Made by a program: the position numbers and the translations under genes. From Phycisphaerae bacterium (lineage in GTDB: Bacteria; Planctomycetota; Phycisphaerae; UBA1845; Fen-1342), in the NCBI GenBank assembly GCA_017999985.1, contig JAGNKU010000001.1:1-64000 (forward strand): DNA of 64,000 nt, given 5' to 3'. Shown piece after piece: positions 35,990 through 43,971 of the stretch. How positions within the stretch are numbered: the first letter of the stretch is position 1; each line of letters opens with the position of its first letter. The notes beneath the pieces are model-generated. The model ran no database searches. It worked only from the letters and a program-made list of their open reading frames with translations, and was not told where the DNA came from.

Positions 35990-38356
35990 ATGAACCTGGC
36001 CGTCGTTCTGCTCCCCGTCATCGCGTTCTTCCAGCCCGCCGGACCAAAGTTCTCCGCCAAGCTCTACGCGGCGGACGGGTCGATCCAGCCGGGCGGCCAG
36101 ACGTACCTGGCCATCGAGCTCAACGTCGAGAAAGGCTGGCACATCTACCACCCACTCGTCCTCGACACCGGCGCGCCGACGGACATCAGCTTCACGGTCC
36201 CCAAGGGCGTCACGCTCGGCGAGCTGCGCTTTCCCGCCCCGATGCTCGGCGTCACGGAGAAGATCGAGTACTTCGAGCTCGACCAGCGCACGATCGTGCT
36301 CACGACGCTGACGCTGGCCGAGGATGTCTCGCCCGGCCCGCTGACAATCGCCGCACACGTCCGCGCGCTTGCGTGCAAGGAACTGTGCGTCCCGGTCAAG
36401 GCCGACACGACCCTGACGCTCACGGTCGCCGCGGCGCCGCCGACGCCGGCGAATACCGCGCTGTTCAAGGAAGCTCGCGAAGCCCTGCCAACGCCGCTCG
36501 AGCAGGCGAAGTATATCGAAGGCAGTCGCCTCACGATCGCGCCGGAAAAGCTGACGCCCGACGGCGAAGCGATGATCGAGTTGACCATCCGCGTGAAGAA
36601 GGGTCATCACGTCCAGGACCGCGACCCGGGCAACGAGCTGCTCATTCCGTCGCGGCTGTTCATCGAGTCGCTCGACGGCCTGAAGTTCGGTCCGCAGAAA
36701 TGGCCCGAAGCGCACCTGCGCGATATGCCCGGCTTCGGCCAGGTCCGCGAGCAGAGCGGCGAGTTCAAGGTCCAGGTCCCCGTGCGGATTGACGACGCCC
36801 AGTTCGCCAGCGGCCCCATCGCGCTGCGCGCCCTGTTCACATACCAGACCTGTACGGATGCCGGCACATGCTATCCGCCCGAAACGGCTGAGGCCGCGGT
36901 GCGCTTCACGGCGGAAACCCCGAACCCGGCGCTGGCCGGCACGGGGCCGCGTGGCTCGCTCATGCCGGCGATCACGATCGCGGACCACGTCTCCGCGCAG
37001 GCACCCGAAGCCGCAAGCACGGCCCCGCCGGCGGCGGACGGCCCTCAGAACCTGCTCTACATGCTCCTGCTCAGCTTTGTGGGCGGCCTGATTTTGAACG
37101 TCATGCCGTGCGTATTCCCCGTGATCTCGATCAAGATCCTCAGCTTCGTGAAACAGGCCGGCGATGATCGCGGTCGCGTGCTGCGGCTGGGCCTCGCGTT
37201 CGCCGCGGGCATCATGGTCTGGTTCTGGATCTTCGCCGGACTGACCAGCATCGGCGAAGTACCCTGGCAGCATCCGGCGGTCGTGATTCTGCTCACCGCG
37301 ATCCTGTTCGTGTTCGCCTTGAACCTGTTCGGCGTTTTTGAGATCACGCTGCCCGGCGCCGCCGCGACGAAGCTCGACGAAGCCGCCACGCGCGAGGGCT
37401 ACACCGGCGCGTTTCTGAAGGGGCTGCTGGCAACGTTGCTGGGCACGGCGTGCACGGCGCCGTTCTTCGCCACGGCCGCCGCGTACGCCGCCACGCAGGG
37501 CCGCGCCGTAGCGTTTATCATCTTCACGGGTGCGGGCCTGGGGATGTCGGCGCCGTACGTGCTGCTCTCCGCGTATCCGGGGTGGCTCAAGTCACTGCCG
37601 CGCCCGGGCCAATGGATGGTCACGTTCAAGCAGGCCATGGGCTTCATCCTCCTGGGTACCGCGGTCTGGCTTCTGCTCGTGGTGGCGGACCTGCTGGACG
37701 CCCGCGCGGTCGTGTGGACGCTGGCCTTCCTGTGCTTCCTGGGCTTCGCCGCTTGGCTGATCGGCAAGATCGGCCTGAACTGGAGCCGCGGCACCCGGGC
37801 CCTGACGTGGCTCAGCGCACTCGTCATCGTCGTGCTCGGATGGTGGTTCAGCTTCCCGCTCATGTATGGCTGGTCCCTTTGGGGGCCGCCGCCGGCCCGC
37901 ATGATCCAGCCAGGCACCGGCCTCGCGGTCGACCCCGCGGCCATTGTGGCCGCAGTGCAGGCCTCGAACTGGAACGACCATGTCCCGTGGCAGCCGTACC
38001 ACCCCGGACTTCCCGAAGAACTCGCGCGGCGGGGCTACACGGTGTACGTTGACTTCACCGCCACGTGGTGCGTGACCTGCCAGACGAACAAAGCCACCGC
38101 GATCGAGATCGATTCCACCCGCAGCAAGATGCGGTCCTTGGGCGTTATCCCGCTGAAGGCTGACTACACCAGGCGCGACCCGGCGATCCGCGAGAAGCTC
38201 CTCGCGCATGGACGCAACAGCGTGCCGCTGAATCTGCTCTACCCCGCACGACGGCCCGAGGCAGTCATCGAACTCCCCGTTATCCTGACCCCTGGCATCG
38301 TCGCCAACGCATTGGACGAGGCCGGCCCATCCACCGCCGTTGCCGCAGTGCCGTAG
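35990..38356 (+). CDS. dsbD: Thiol:disulfide interchange protein DsbD with two N-terminal domains
   Basis: About 788 residues. Two periplasmic DsbD-alpha-like domains are visible: the first with ACKELCVPV (Cys129, Cys133), the second with YQTCTDAGTCYPPET (Cys288, Cys294). A polytopic core (about 355-640) carries NVMPCVFPVIS (Cys374) and LLGTACTAPFF. The C-terminal thioredoxin domain has FTATWCVTCQTN (Cys694, Cys697). It passes electrons from cytoplasmic thioredoxin across the inner membrane to periplasmic thiols. Start: the ATG at 35990 is preferred because AGAGG is nearby; a GTG at 35963 adds nine residues. Confidence 0.9.
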   Translation: MNLAVVLLPVIAFFQPAGPKFSAKLYAADGSIQPGGQTYLAIELNVEKGWHIYHPLVLDTGAPTDISFTVPKGVTLGELRFPAPMLGVTEKIEYFELDQRTIVLTTLTLAEDVSPGPLTIAAHVRALACKELCVPVKADTTLTLTVAAAPPTPANTALFKEAREALPTPLEQAKYIEGSRLTIAPEKLTPDGEAMIELTIRVKKGHHVQDRDPGNELLIPSRLFIESLDGLKFGPQKWPEAHLRDMPGFGQVREQSGEFKVQVPVRIDDAQFASGPIALRALFTYQTCTDAGTCYPPETAEAAVRFTAETPNPALAGTGPRGSLMPAITIADHVSAQAPEAASTAPPAADGPQNLLYMLLLSFVGGLILNVMPCVFPVISIKILSFVKQAGDDRGRVLRLGLAFAAGIMVWFWIFAGLTSIGEVPWQHPAVVILLTAILFVFALNLFGVFEITLPGAAATKLDEAATREGYTGAFLKGLLATLLGTACTAPFFATAAAYAATQGRAVAFIIFTGAGLGMSAPYVLLSAYPGWLKSLPRPGQWMVTFKQAMGFILLGTAVWLLLVVADLLDARAVVWTLAFLCFLGFAAWLIGKIGLNWSRGTRALTWLSALVIVVLGWWFSFPLMYGWSLWGPPPARMIQPGTGLAVDPAAIVAAVQASNWNDHVPWQPYHPGLPEELARRGYTVYVDFTATWCVTCQTNKATAIEIDSTRSKMRSLGVIPLKADYTRRDPAIREKLLAHGRNSVPLNLLYPARRPEAVIELPVILTPGIVANALDEAGPSTAVAAVP

Positions 38357-38526
38357 TTGCCGCGCTTCGTCCCCACCTCAATCAAGTCACTGCCCGGCAA
38401 GTGCCGATAACGACGACGAGTCCGGCGCGCGCCGCTCCGACGCGGTGCGGCCTCGCAGAGCTGTAACTGGCTGAGCCTTATCCACTTAAGCACAGACTGC
38501 CCCCGGTGGTCCCGAACAGGTGTCCG

Positions 38527-39633
38527 ATGGGCTCACTCGCACGCCGCACCATCGTCCCAGCAACGGTCGCTTTGGCGACGGCACTGCCTGCGTGCCACAC
38601 AGCGCCCACAGCGCTGCAACCGCTCACGAACACCGCGCGTGCGCGCGACACGTTTTGCACCGCAGACGGGGTGACGCTGACCGGAACCTGCGCCCCCGAG
38701 GCCGACGCGGCCGCCGGCGCCCCGCTCACACAGCACACCTTCGCCACCGATGGCCTCGACTTCGACCCCGATGTCGCCTCCGGCGCTGGTCTGCTCGCGT
38801 TTGGTTCCACGCGCCATTCCGAGCACTCGGCGATCTTCGTGCAGCCGCTGGGCAGCCGCGACAGCGTGCAGCTTACGCCGGACACCGCAGACCACATCCA
38901 GCCCCGTTTCAGCCCGGACGGCGAGCACATTGCGTTTGCGTCGAATCGTGGCGGCGACTGGGACATCTGGGTGATGCGCCGCGACGGCACCGGCTTGATA
39001 CCGCTCGCGAATGATCCGGCGGCCGAGTTCTCACCCTGCTGGTCGCCGGATGGCACGCAGATCGCATTCAGCGTCTGGAGTCGGCGCGCGCGTACGTGGG
39101 AAATCTGGGGCTGCCCGGTGGCGCGACCCGCAGCCCGCCGCCTCATCACAACGGGCATGTGCCCGGCGTGGTCGCCGGACGGCACGTGTCTCGCAGTGCA
39201 GCGCGCACCTCAGGGCGGCGACCGGGCGTTCGAAATCTGGACGGTGGACGTTGCCAGTGGCAATGCCCGTCGGATTGCTGAAAAACACGGCGCCGCGTGT
39301 CTCGCACCACGCTGGTCGCCGGACGGCAAAGCGCTGTTGTACTGCGCCGTGCCGACGACGGTGAGTGCGGCGGGCGCAGGGCGCGACTCGCCAGAGATTG
39401 CCGAGCTGTGGACCGTGGATGTGCGGACTGGCGCCGAAGTGCGTCTCCCAGCGGCGCAGGGGGCGTCCTTCAGTCCCGCGTGGGCGGCGGACGGCCGGAT
39501 CTTCTTCGTCTCGGGGATGAGCGGAACGGAGCGCATCTGGTCGCTTGCGCCGGAGACGGCGCTGCTCGCGTCCGGCCAGAGCGCAAGCGGCCGGGAGCAT
39601 ATCATCACAACTCGTTTTACGGCAATAGATTAG
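38527..39633 (+). CDS. TolB-like PD40 beta-propeller lipoprotein
   Basis: 368 residues from ATG; a GTG at 38506 is an alternative. A lipobox-like ALPAC places the lipidated Cys at 23. Repeats with the PD40 signature recur: FSPDGEHIAFASNRGGDWDI, CWSPDGTQIAFS, AWSPDGTCLAVQ and RWSPDGKALLY, giving a six-bladed TolB-type propeller. It may bind a peptide or glycan at the cell envelope; it is not accompanied by tolA, tolQ or pal, so calling it TolB itself is not justified. Confidence 0.78.
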   Translation: MGSLARRTIVPATVALATALPACHTAPTALQPLTNTARARDTFCTADGVTLTGTCAPEADAAAGAPLTQHTFATDGLDFDPDVASGAGLLAFGSTRHSEHSAIFVQPLGSRDSVQLTPDTADHIQPRFSPDGEHIAFASNRGGDWDIWVMRRDGTGLIPLANDPAAEFSPCWSPDGTQIAFSVWSRRARTWEIWGCPVARPAARRLITTGMCPAWSPDGTCLAVQRAPQGGDRAFEIWTVDVASGNARRIAEKHGAACLAPRWSPDGKALLYCAVPTTVSAAGAGRDSPEIAELWTVDVRTGAEVRLPAAQGASFSPAWAADGRIFFVSGMSGTERIWSLAPETALLASGQSASGREHIITTRFTAID

Positions 39634-39799
39634 GTATTCTGTGCATCGCAGGCAGTGATTGACGATGGTGGCTTTTCTGAGAACGCGAACCGCGCGACTT
39701 GCCGGTCGGCCGGCCGCACGCCGTAAACCGCGCACGCTTGTTGACATACGACCTATAATTCGCCGGCGGGCCAGATGTGCCTTGCACTTTGGTGCTGGG

Positions 39800-40531
39800 A
39801 TGGTTACGGCGTTGCGGGCTGCGCGGCTGCGCGGTGCGCCGCTGATTCTGATCGCGTATCTCTCCGCGTTCCCGGGCTGTGCCGAAAAGGAGCGCCCACC
39901 GGCGCCCGTCATGTCGCCGCCGCGGGTATTCGTGGTCGCGCCGGTCCTGAATCTGAGCGGGTCCCAAGACTTCGACGCGCTCAAGGTCACCGATCTGGTC
40001 GCCTCGGAGTTCCTCGAATTCCCGAACGTGACCGTTGTGCCGGTGAACTTGACGCTGGCGGAGCTGGCACGGCGGGGCAAGCAGGCCGTCGAGACTCCTG
40101 CGGATGCGGTTGAGCTGGCGCGGGTGCTGGGTGCCGACGCCACCATCGTTACCGCCGTCACCGAGTACAGCCCCTACGCTCCACCGGTGATCGGGTTGAT
40201 CATGCAGTGGTATGCGTCGTCGCCGGCGGCGATCGGGGCGACCGGCGAACCGGCGGTGTCCGAGGCAGCGACGGTGTTATCGGACGAAACCAGGCTCGCG
40301 CCCCGCTGGCAGGTGCAGCGGGTCTATAACGCCGCAGACGAGCAGGTGCTGGAGCAAATTCGCTCCTTTGCCGACGCGCGCGAAGGGCACGAAAGCCCGT
40401 ACGGCTGGCGGCGTTATGTTCGCTCACAAGAACTGTACGTCCGTTACGCAACCTGGGCCATGATCCGGACGATGTTAAAGCTGGACAAAAACGAAGACAC
40501 GGCACACGAGCCGAGCGAGACGAAGTCATGA
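39800..40531 (+). CDS. Lipoprotein of unknown function (TolB N-terminal-like)
   Basis: 243 residues from ATG; the lipobox SAFPGC places the lipidated Cys at 27. The mature protein has an alternating alpha/beta pattern (VFVVAPVLNLSGSQDF, then VELARVLGADATIVTAVTEY) like the CsgG/TolB-N type fold that senses or builds envelope complexes. It is followed by a 71-residue gene starting inside its stop (ATGA), indicating coupled translation. Partner and process unknown. Confidence 0.62.
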   Translation: MVTALRAARLRGAPLILIAYLSAFPGCAEKERPPAPVMSPPRVFVVAPVLNLSGSQDFDALKVTDLVASEFLEFPNVTVVPVNLTLAELARRGKQAVETPADAVELARVLGADATIVTAVTEYSPYAPPVIGLIMQWYASSPAAIGATGEPAVSEAATVLSDETRLAPRWQVQRVYNAADEQVLEQIRSFADAREGHESPYGWRRYVRSQELYVRYATWAMIRTMLKLDKNEDTAHEPSETKS

Positions 40532-40743
40532 ATCCAGCACAACGATGCCTGAGCATGGTGAAGGGCGAGCACCGCTACGTCTTCCGCTATGTGGAAGGTG
40601 CTGAGTCCGAGCTGCTGAGTGCCTTCGTCGCGCTCGCCAACGATCCGGACAGCGAGTTCGATTGGTTCGATGCGGCCGTTCTTTCATACCAGATGGGTCA
40701 GCAGCTCTCGAGAGAGCTCGATTCGGTCGCCCAGTTGGAGTAG
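40528..40743 (+). CDS. 71-residue protein coupled to the upstream lipoprotein
   Basis: The ATG overlaps the TGA of the lipoprotein gene. The 71-residue product is acidic and helical, soluble, with no signal or Cys motif (for example SEFDWFDAAVLSYQMGQQL). I recognise no family. It may be a cytoplasmic factor made in step with the lipoprotein. The Xer recombinase starts 76 bases downstream. Confidence 0.55.
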   Translation: MNPAQRCLSMVKGEHRYVFRYVEGAESELLSAFVALANDPDSEFDWFDAAVLSYQMGQQLSRELDSVAQLE

Positions 40744-40819
40744 GGCCAAAGCGATGTGGAACACACCAGTGGCGAGCGGAAATTCGCCCCAAACGAGCCT
40801 CGCCGAAAGTGATGGACGT

Positions 40820-41821
40820 ATGAGTGAGCAAGCCAGCCTGGTTCAGCAGTTCATCAATTACCTGCGGGCCGAACGGCACTTCTCGCCGCACACCGCGAAG
40901 TGCTATGCCGCCGACCTGCAACAGTTCTGCGGCTACCTCTGCACGCTGGAACGCTACGGGCCCCCGCCCGGCGACAGCGGCAACGGGCACACCGCCACCG
41001 CCGCCGACATGGCCAAGCTCGCCCCGCCGCCGGGCGTGGCCGGCGAGGAGCTGAACCGGCGCCTGCTGCTCGTCGAGACCGACGACGTGCGGGCCCTGAT
41101 GTCGCAACTGCGCGACCACAACTACTGCAAGAGCACTGTGGCCCGCAAGCTCGCGACGCTCCGGAGCTTCTACAAGTTCCTGGTCCGCCGCAGCTACCTG
41201 AGCAACAACCCGGTGGCGCCGATTCGGACACCCAAGCAGGACAAGCGCCTGCCGAAGTGCCTGGAGGTGGACCAGATCGAGAAGCTGCTGGCGAATCCGG
41301 ACACGACCACGTTGCTCGGTGCCCGCGACCGCGCGATGCTGGAAACCCTGTACTCGACCGGCATGCGCGTCAGCGAGCTGATCGCCCTCGACATCGCCGA
41401 CGTCGACCTGACCAGCAACGTCGTCCGCGTCGCCGGCAAGGGCAAGAAGCGCCGGGTCATCCCGCTCGGCCCCGGGGCCGTGCAGACGATCCTGCATTTC
41501 CTGGACCTGCGTCGCAACGATCCGCGCAGCGCGAGCTTCGACAGCGAAGCCCTGTTCATCAACAAGCATGGCCAGCGGCTGAGCACCCGCAGCGTGCGCC
41601 GCAAGCTCGACAAGTACCTGCTCGACGCCGGCCTGGACCTGTCGGTCAGCCCGCACACGCTCCGGCACAGCTTCGCGACGCACATGTTGCGGCGCGGGGC
41701 GGACCTGCGGAGCGTCCAGGAGATGCTCGGCCACCAGAGCCTGAGCACCACCCAGATCTACACGCACCTGAGCGGCGAGACCGTCAAGGAGAACTACGAC
41801 AAGTCGCACCCGCGGGCCTAG
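40820..41821 (+). CDS. Tyrosine recombinase XerC/XerD family
   Basis: 333 residues. An N-terminal SAM-like core-binding domain (about 5-120) contains an unusual insert of about 40 residues after the LERYG segment. The catalytic domain holds Arg183 in STGMRVSEL, Lys in GKGKKRRV, His279-x-x-Arg282 in HTLRHSFATHML, a GHQSLSTTQIY box and the nucleophile Tyr314. It likely resolves chromosome dimers at dif, as no phage, transposon or cassette array is next to it. I cannot decide between XerC and XerD from one copy. A good terminator follows. Confidence 0.87.
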   Translation: MSEQASLVQQFINYLRAERHFSPHTAKCYAADLQQFCGYLCTLERYGPPPGDSGNGHTATAADMAKLAPPPGVAGEELNRRLLLVETDDVRALMSQLRDHNYCKSTVARKLATLRSFYKFLVRRSYLSNNPVAPIRTPKQDKRLPKCLEVDQIEKLLANPDTTTLLGARDRAMLETLYSTGMRVSELIALDIADVDLTSNVVRVAGKGKKRRVIPLGPGAVQTILHFLDLRRNDPRSASFDSEALFINKHGQRLSTRSVRRKLDKYLLDAGLDLSVSPHTLRHSFATHMLRRGADLRSVQEMLGHQSLSTTQIYTHLSGETVKENYDKSHPRA

Positions 41822-41857
41822 CCCCGGGTCGACCCGGCCCACGCTCGCAGTCACTCC

Positions 41858-41888
41858 CGCCCGCGTCCCCGGACGCGGGCGTTTTTCT
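41858..41888 (+). terminator. Rho-independent terminator after the Xer gene
   Basis: A perfect 10-bp stem (CGCCCGCGTC / GACGCGGGCG) with a CCCG loop is followed by TTTTTCTT. It ends the lipoprotein-xer transcript and separates it from the PpiD-like gene. Confidence 0.85.
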
Positions 41889-42045
41889 TGCCACCCACCC
41901 GCGACCGGCCCGAAAACGGCGTCGCGGGCGCCGCCGCCCCGCCCCGGCGCCTTGTACGGCCGGCCGCAATCCGTATGATGTAAGGTTCTGCGGACTTTAG
42001 AGATCTGACACTGGGTACGTCGAAGCTTACTCCGGGACAACCGCC

Positions 42046-43971
42046 ATGAAGTTGAGCAAGTTCCTTCGCGCCAACAGCCGCACCCTGCTGATGGTGTTCA
42101 TGTCGCTGCTGCTGATCGCCTTCCTGATCCCCGACACGATCCAGAGTCTCAGCGGGCGCGGCCGCTGGATGAGCCGCACCTTCGGCGAGGCCTATGGCCG
42201 GAAAATCACCGACCAGGAGACGTTGACGGCCATCAATGACATGCGGCTGCTCGCAACCGCGGGCCTGAACGTGGCCCTACCCGAGAACGCGGCGCTGGAA
42301 TACCACCTCCTGCTGCAGGAAGCCGAGCGGGCGGGCGTGCGCGTCGGTCAGGATGAAGTCAAATCGAGACTCGGCAGCAGCGGGCAGATCACCGACGAAC
42401 ACCTGCGCCGAATCCAGCGCGACACGCGCCGCAGCTTCAAAGACATTTACGGCACGATGGGGCGCTATTTCGCCACCCAGCGGCTGCTGGGGCTCCAGGC
42501 CAGCGCGGTCGTCGACACCCTCCCGCGGCAGGAGGCGAGCTATCGCGACCAGCACCAGGAGGCCGTCGCCCAGATCTCCGTGATCGAGGACAAGGCCTTC
42601 GTGCGGCTCGTCCCGGAGCCGACGGACGCCGAACTCCAGGCGTTCTTCGAAGAGTGCAAGAACCGCAATCCGGCGCACACCGAGCAGAAGCTCGAGTACG
42701 GCTACCTGTTGCCCGATCGCGTCCGGGTCGAGTACCTCACCGTCGATCCGCAACAGATTCGCAGCGCGGTGACGGTCCAGGCCCTGCAGGTGAAGCGCTA
42801 CTTCGAGGAAAACGCGTCGCGCTACATGAAGCCGGACCCGACTGCCTCGCAACCCGTCGGCGGCCGCGTGCCGCAGATACCGATGACGTTTGAAGAGGCG
42901 CGGGACCGCGTCCGGGAGGACTGCCGAACCGCCCGGGCCATCGAGGCCGCGCAGAGCCTGGTCAACGACATGTACGCTGACGCCCACCTCCCGTGGAGCA
43001 CCGCCCAGCGCGGGCCGGACGGCTTCCTCACCGCCCCCGCGGCGCCAACTTCGTTCGAGGATCTCAAGACGAAGTTCTCGGGTACCTATGAAGTGCAGCA
43101 CGGCGTGACCGAGCTGATGAGTGCCGAGCGGTTGCAGGGCGTGCCCGGCCTGGGCTCCGCCAGCCTGACCGTCGGCCGCCAGGTTTCCTTGCGCGTCCCA
43201 GAACTCGCGCTCCGCGTGAAAGGCCTCCTGACCGCGGACCCCAACGACAATCTGCCGGTCCTGAACCTGATGGAGCCGGCTCCGGTCGTCACCCGACCGA
43301 ACCCGGCGAACCCGCGCGGCGGGCCCTACCAGGCGTATCTGTTCCGCGTCACCGAGATCGCCCCGAGCGCCCCGCCCGCGGCACTGGACGAGATTCGCGA
43401 AGACCTGGTCCGTGATTGGAAGCTCATGAAGGCACACGAGCTGGCCAAACAACACGCCGAAACGCTGGCCGCCCGCGCCCGCGAAATCGGGCTCGCCGCG
43501 GCCGTCGAGCAGGCCACCGAGCTGCGCGACCTGCTGGCCGCGTCGGACCAGGCGGCGTCGCAGCCGGCGACGCCGGCGGCGCTGCCCACGCAGTACGCGG
43601 AGAGCCTGGTGCCGGTCACGCCCGAACGGCTGACGCGCAGCGCCCGACTGATCCGTCCACGCATCGGAACCGTGCAGGACCTGCCCAAGGAGCTCTTCAA
43701 GCTCGCGGAAGCCCCGGTGGCGGAAGGCGCCCAGCACCGCGCGGCGGCGTTCCCGCTGGCCACTCAGCAGCGCTGGGTCGTGGCCCAGGTGGACGAACTC
43801 AAGCCGATCTATCAGGGCGAATTCGAGGAGCAGCTTGCCGGCGCGCTCCGCATGAACTGGGAGGCCAGACGCTTCTACAGCGATTGGTGGAATCCGGACT
43901 TCATCAAGGCCCGCACCGGCTTCAAGCCTGAGGCCGAGCCCGCCCCGGAGTCGGGCGGAACCCCGCAATGA
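42046..43971 (+). CDS. PpiD/SurA-like periplasmic folding factor, membrane-anchored
   Basis: 641 residues. A basic start leads into one membrane helix (about 13-29, LLMVFMSLLLIAFLIPD), then a SurA/PpiD-type N-terminal helical domain (GRKITDQETLTAIND; LLLQEAERAGVRVGQDEV; long charged helices to about 170). A parvulin rotamase core is not obvious, so activity as a prolyl isomerase is doubtful and a chaperone role is more likely. The gene ends in ATGA with leuS, so the two are translationally coupled; a functional link is not expected. Confidence 0.78.
   Translation: MKLSKFLRANSRTLLMVFMSLLLIAFLIPDTIQSLSGRGRWMSRTFGEAYGRKITDQETLTAINDMRLLATAGLNVALPENAALEYHLLLQEAERAGVRVGQDEVKSRLGSSGQITDEHLRRIQRDTRRSFKDIYGTMGRYFATQRLLGLQASAVVDTLPRQEASYRDQHQEAVAQISVIEDKAFVRLVPEPTDAELQAFFEECKNRNPAHTEQKLEYGYLLPDRVRVEYLTVDPQQIRSAVTVQALQVKRYFEENASRYMKPDPTASQPVGGRVPQIPMTFEEARDRVREDCRTARAIEAAQSLVNDMYADAHLPWSTAQRGPDGFLTAPAAPTSFEDLKTKFSGTYEVQHGVTELMSAERLQGVPGLGSASLTVGRQVSLRVPELALRVKGLLTADPNDNLPVLNLMEPAPVVTRPNPANPRGGPYQAYLFRVTEIAPSAPPAALDEIREDLVRDWKLMKAHELAKQHAETLAARAREIGLAAAVEQATELRDLLAASDQAASQPATPAALPTQYAESLVPVTPERLTRSARLIRPRIGTVQDLPKELFKLAEAPVAEGAQHRAAAFPLATQQRWVVAQVDELKPIYQGEFEEQLAGALRMNWEARRFYSDWWNPDFIKARTGFKPEAEPAPESGGTPQ

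Noticed and set aside
38527-39633. TolB of a Tol-Pal system
   Set aside because: Only the propeller repeats match; no tolA, tolQ, tolR or pal is near.
40820-41821. Phage or integron integrase
   Set aside because: No attachment repeats, cassettes or phage genes flank it; the protein fits housekeeping Xer recombinases.
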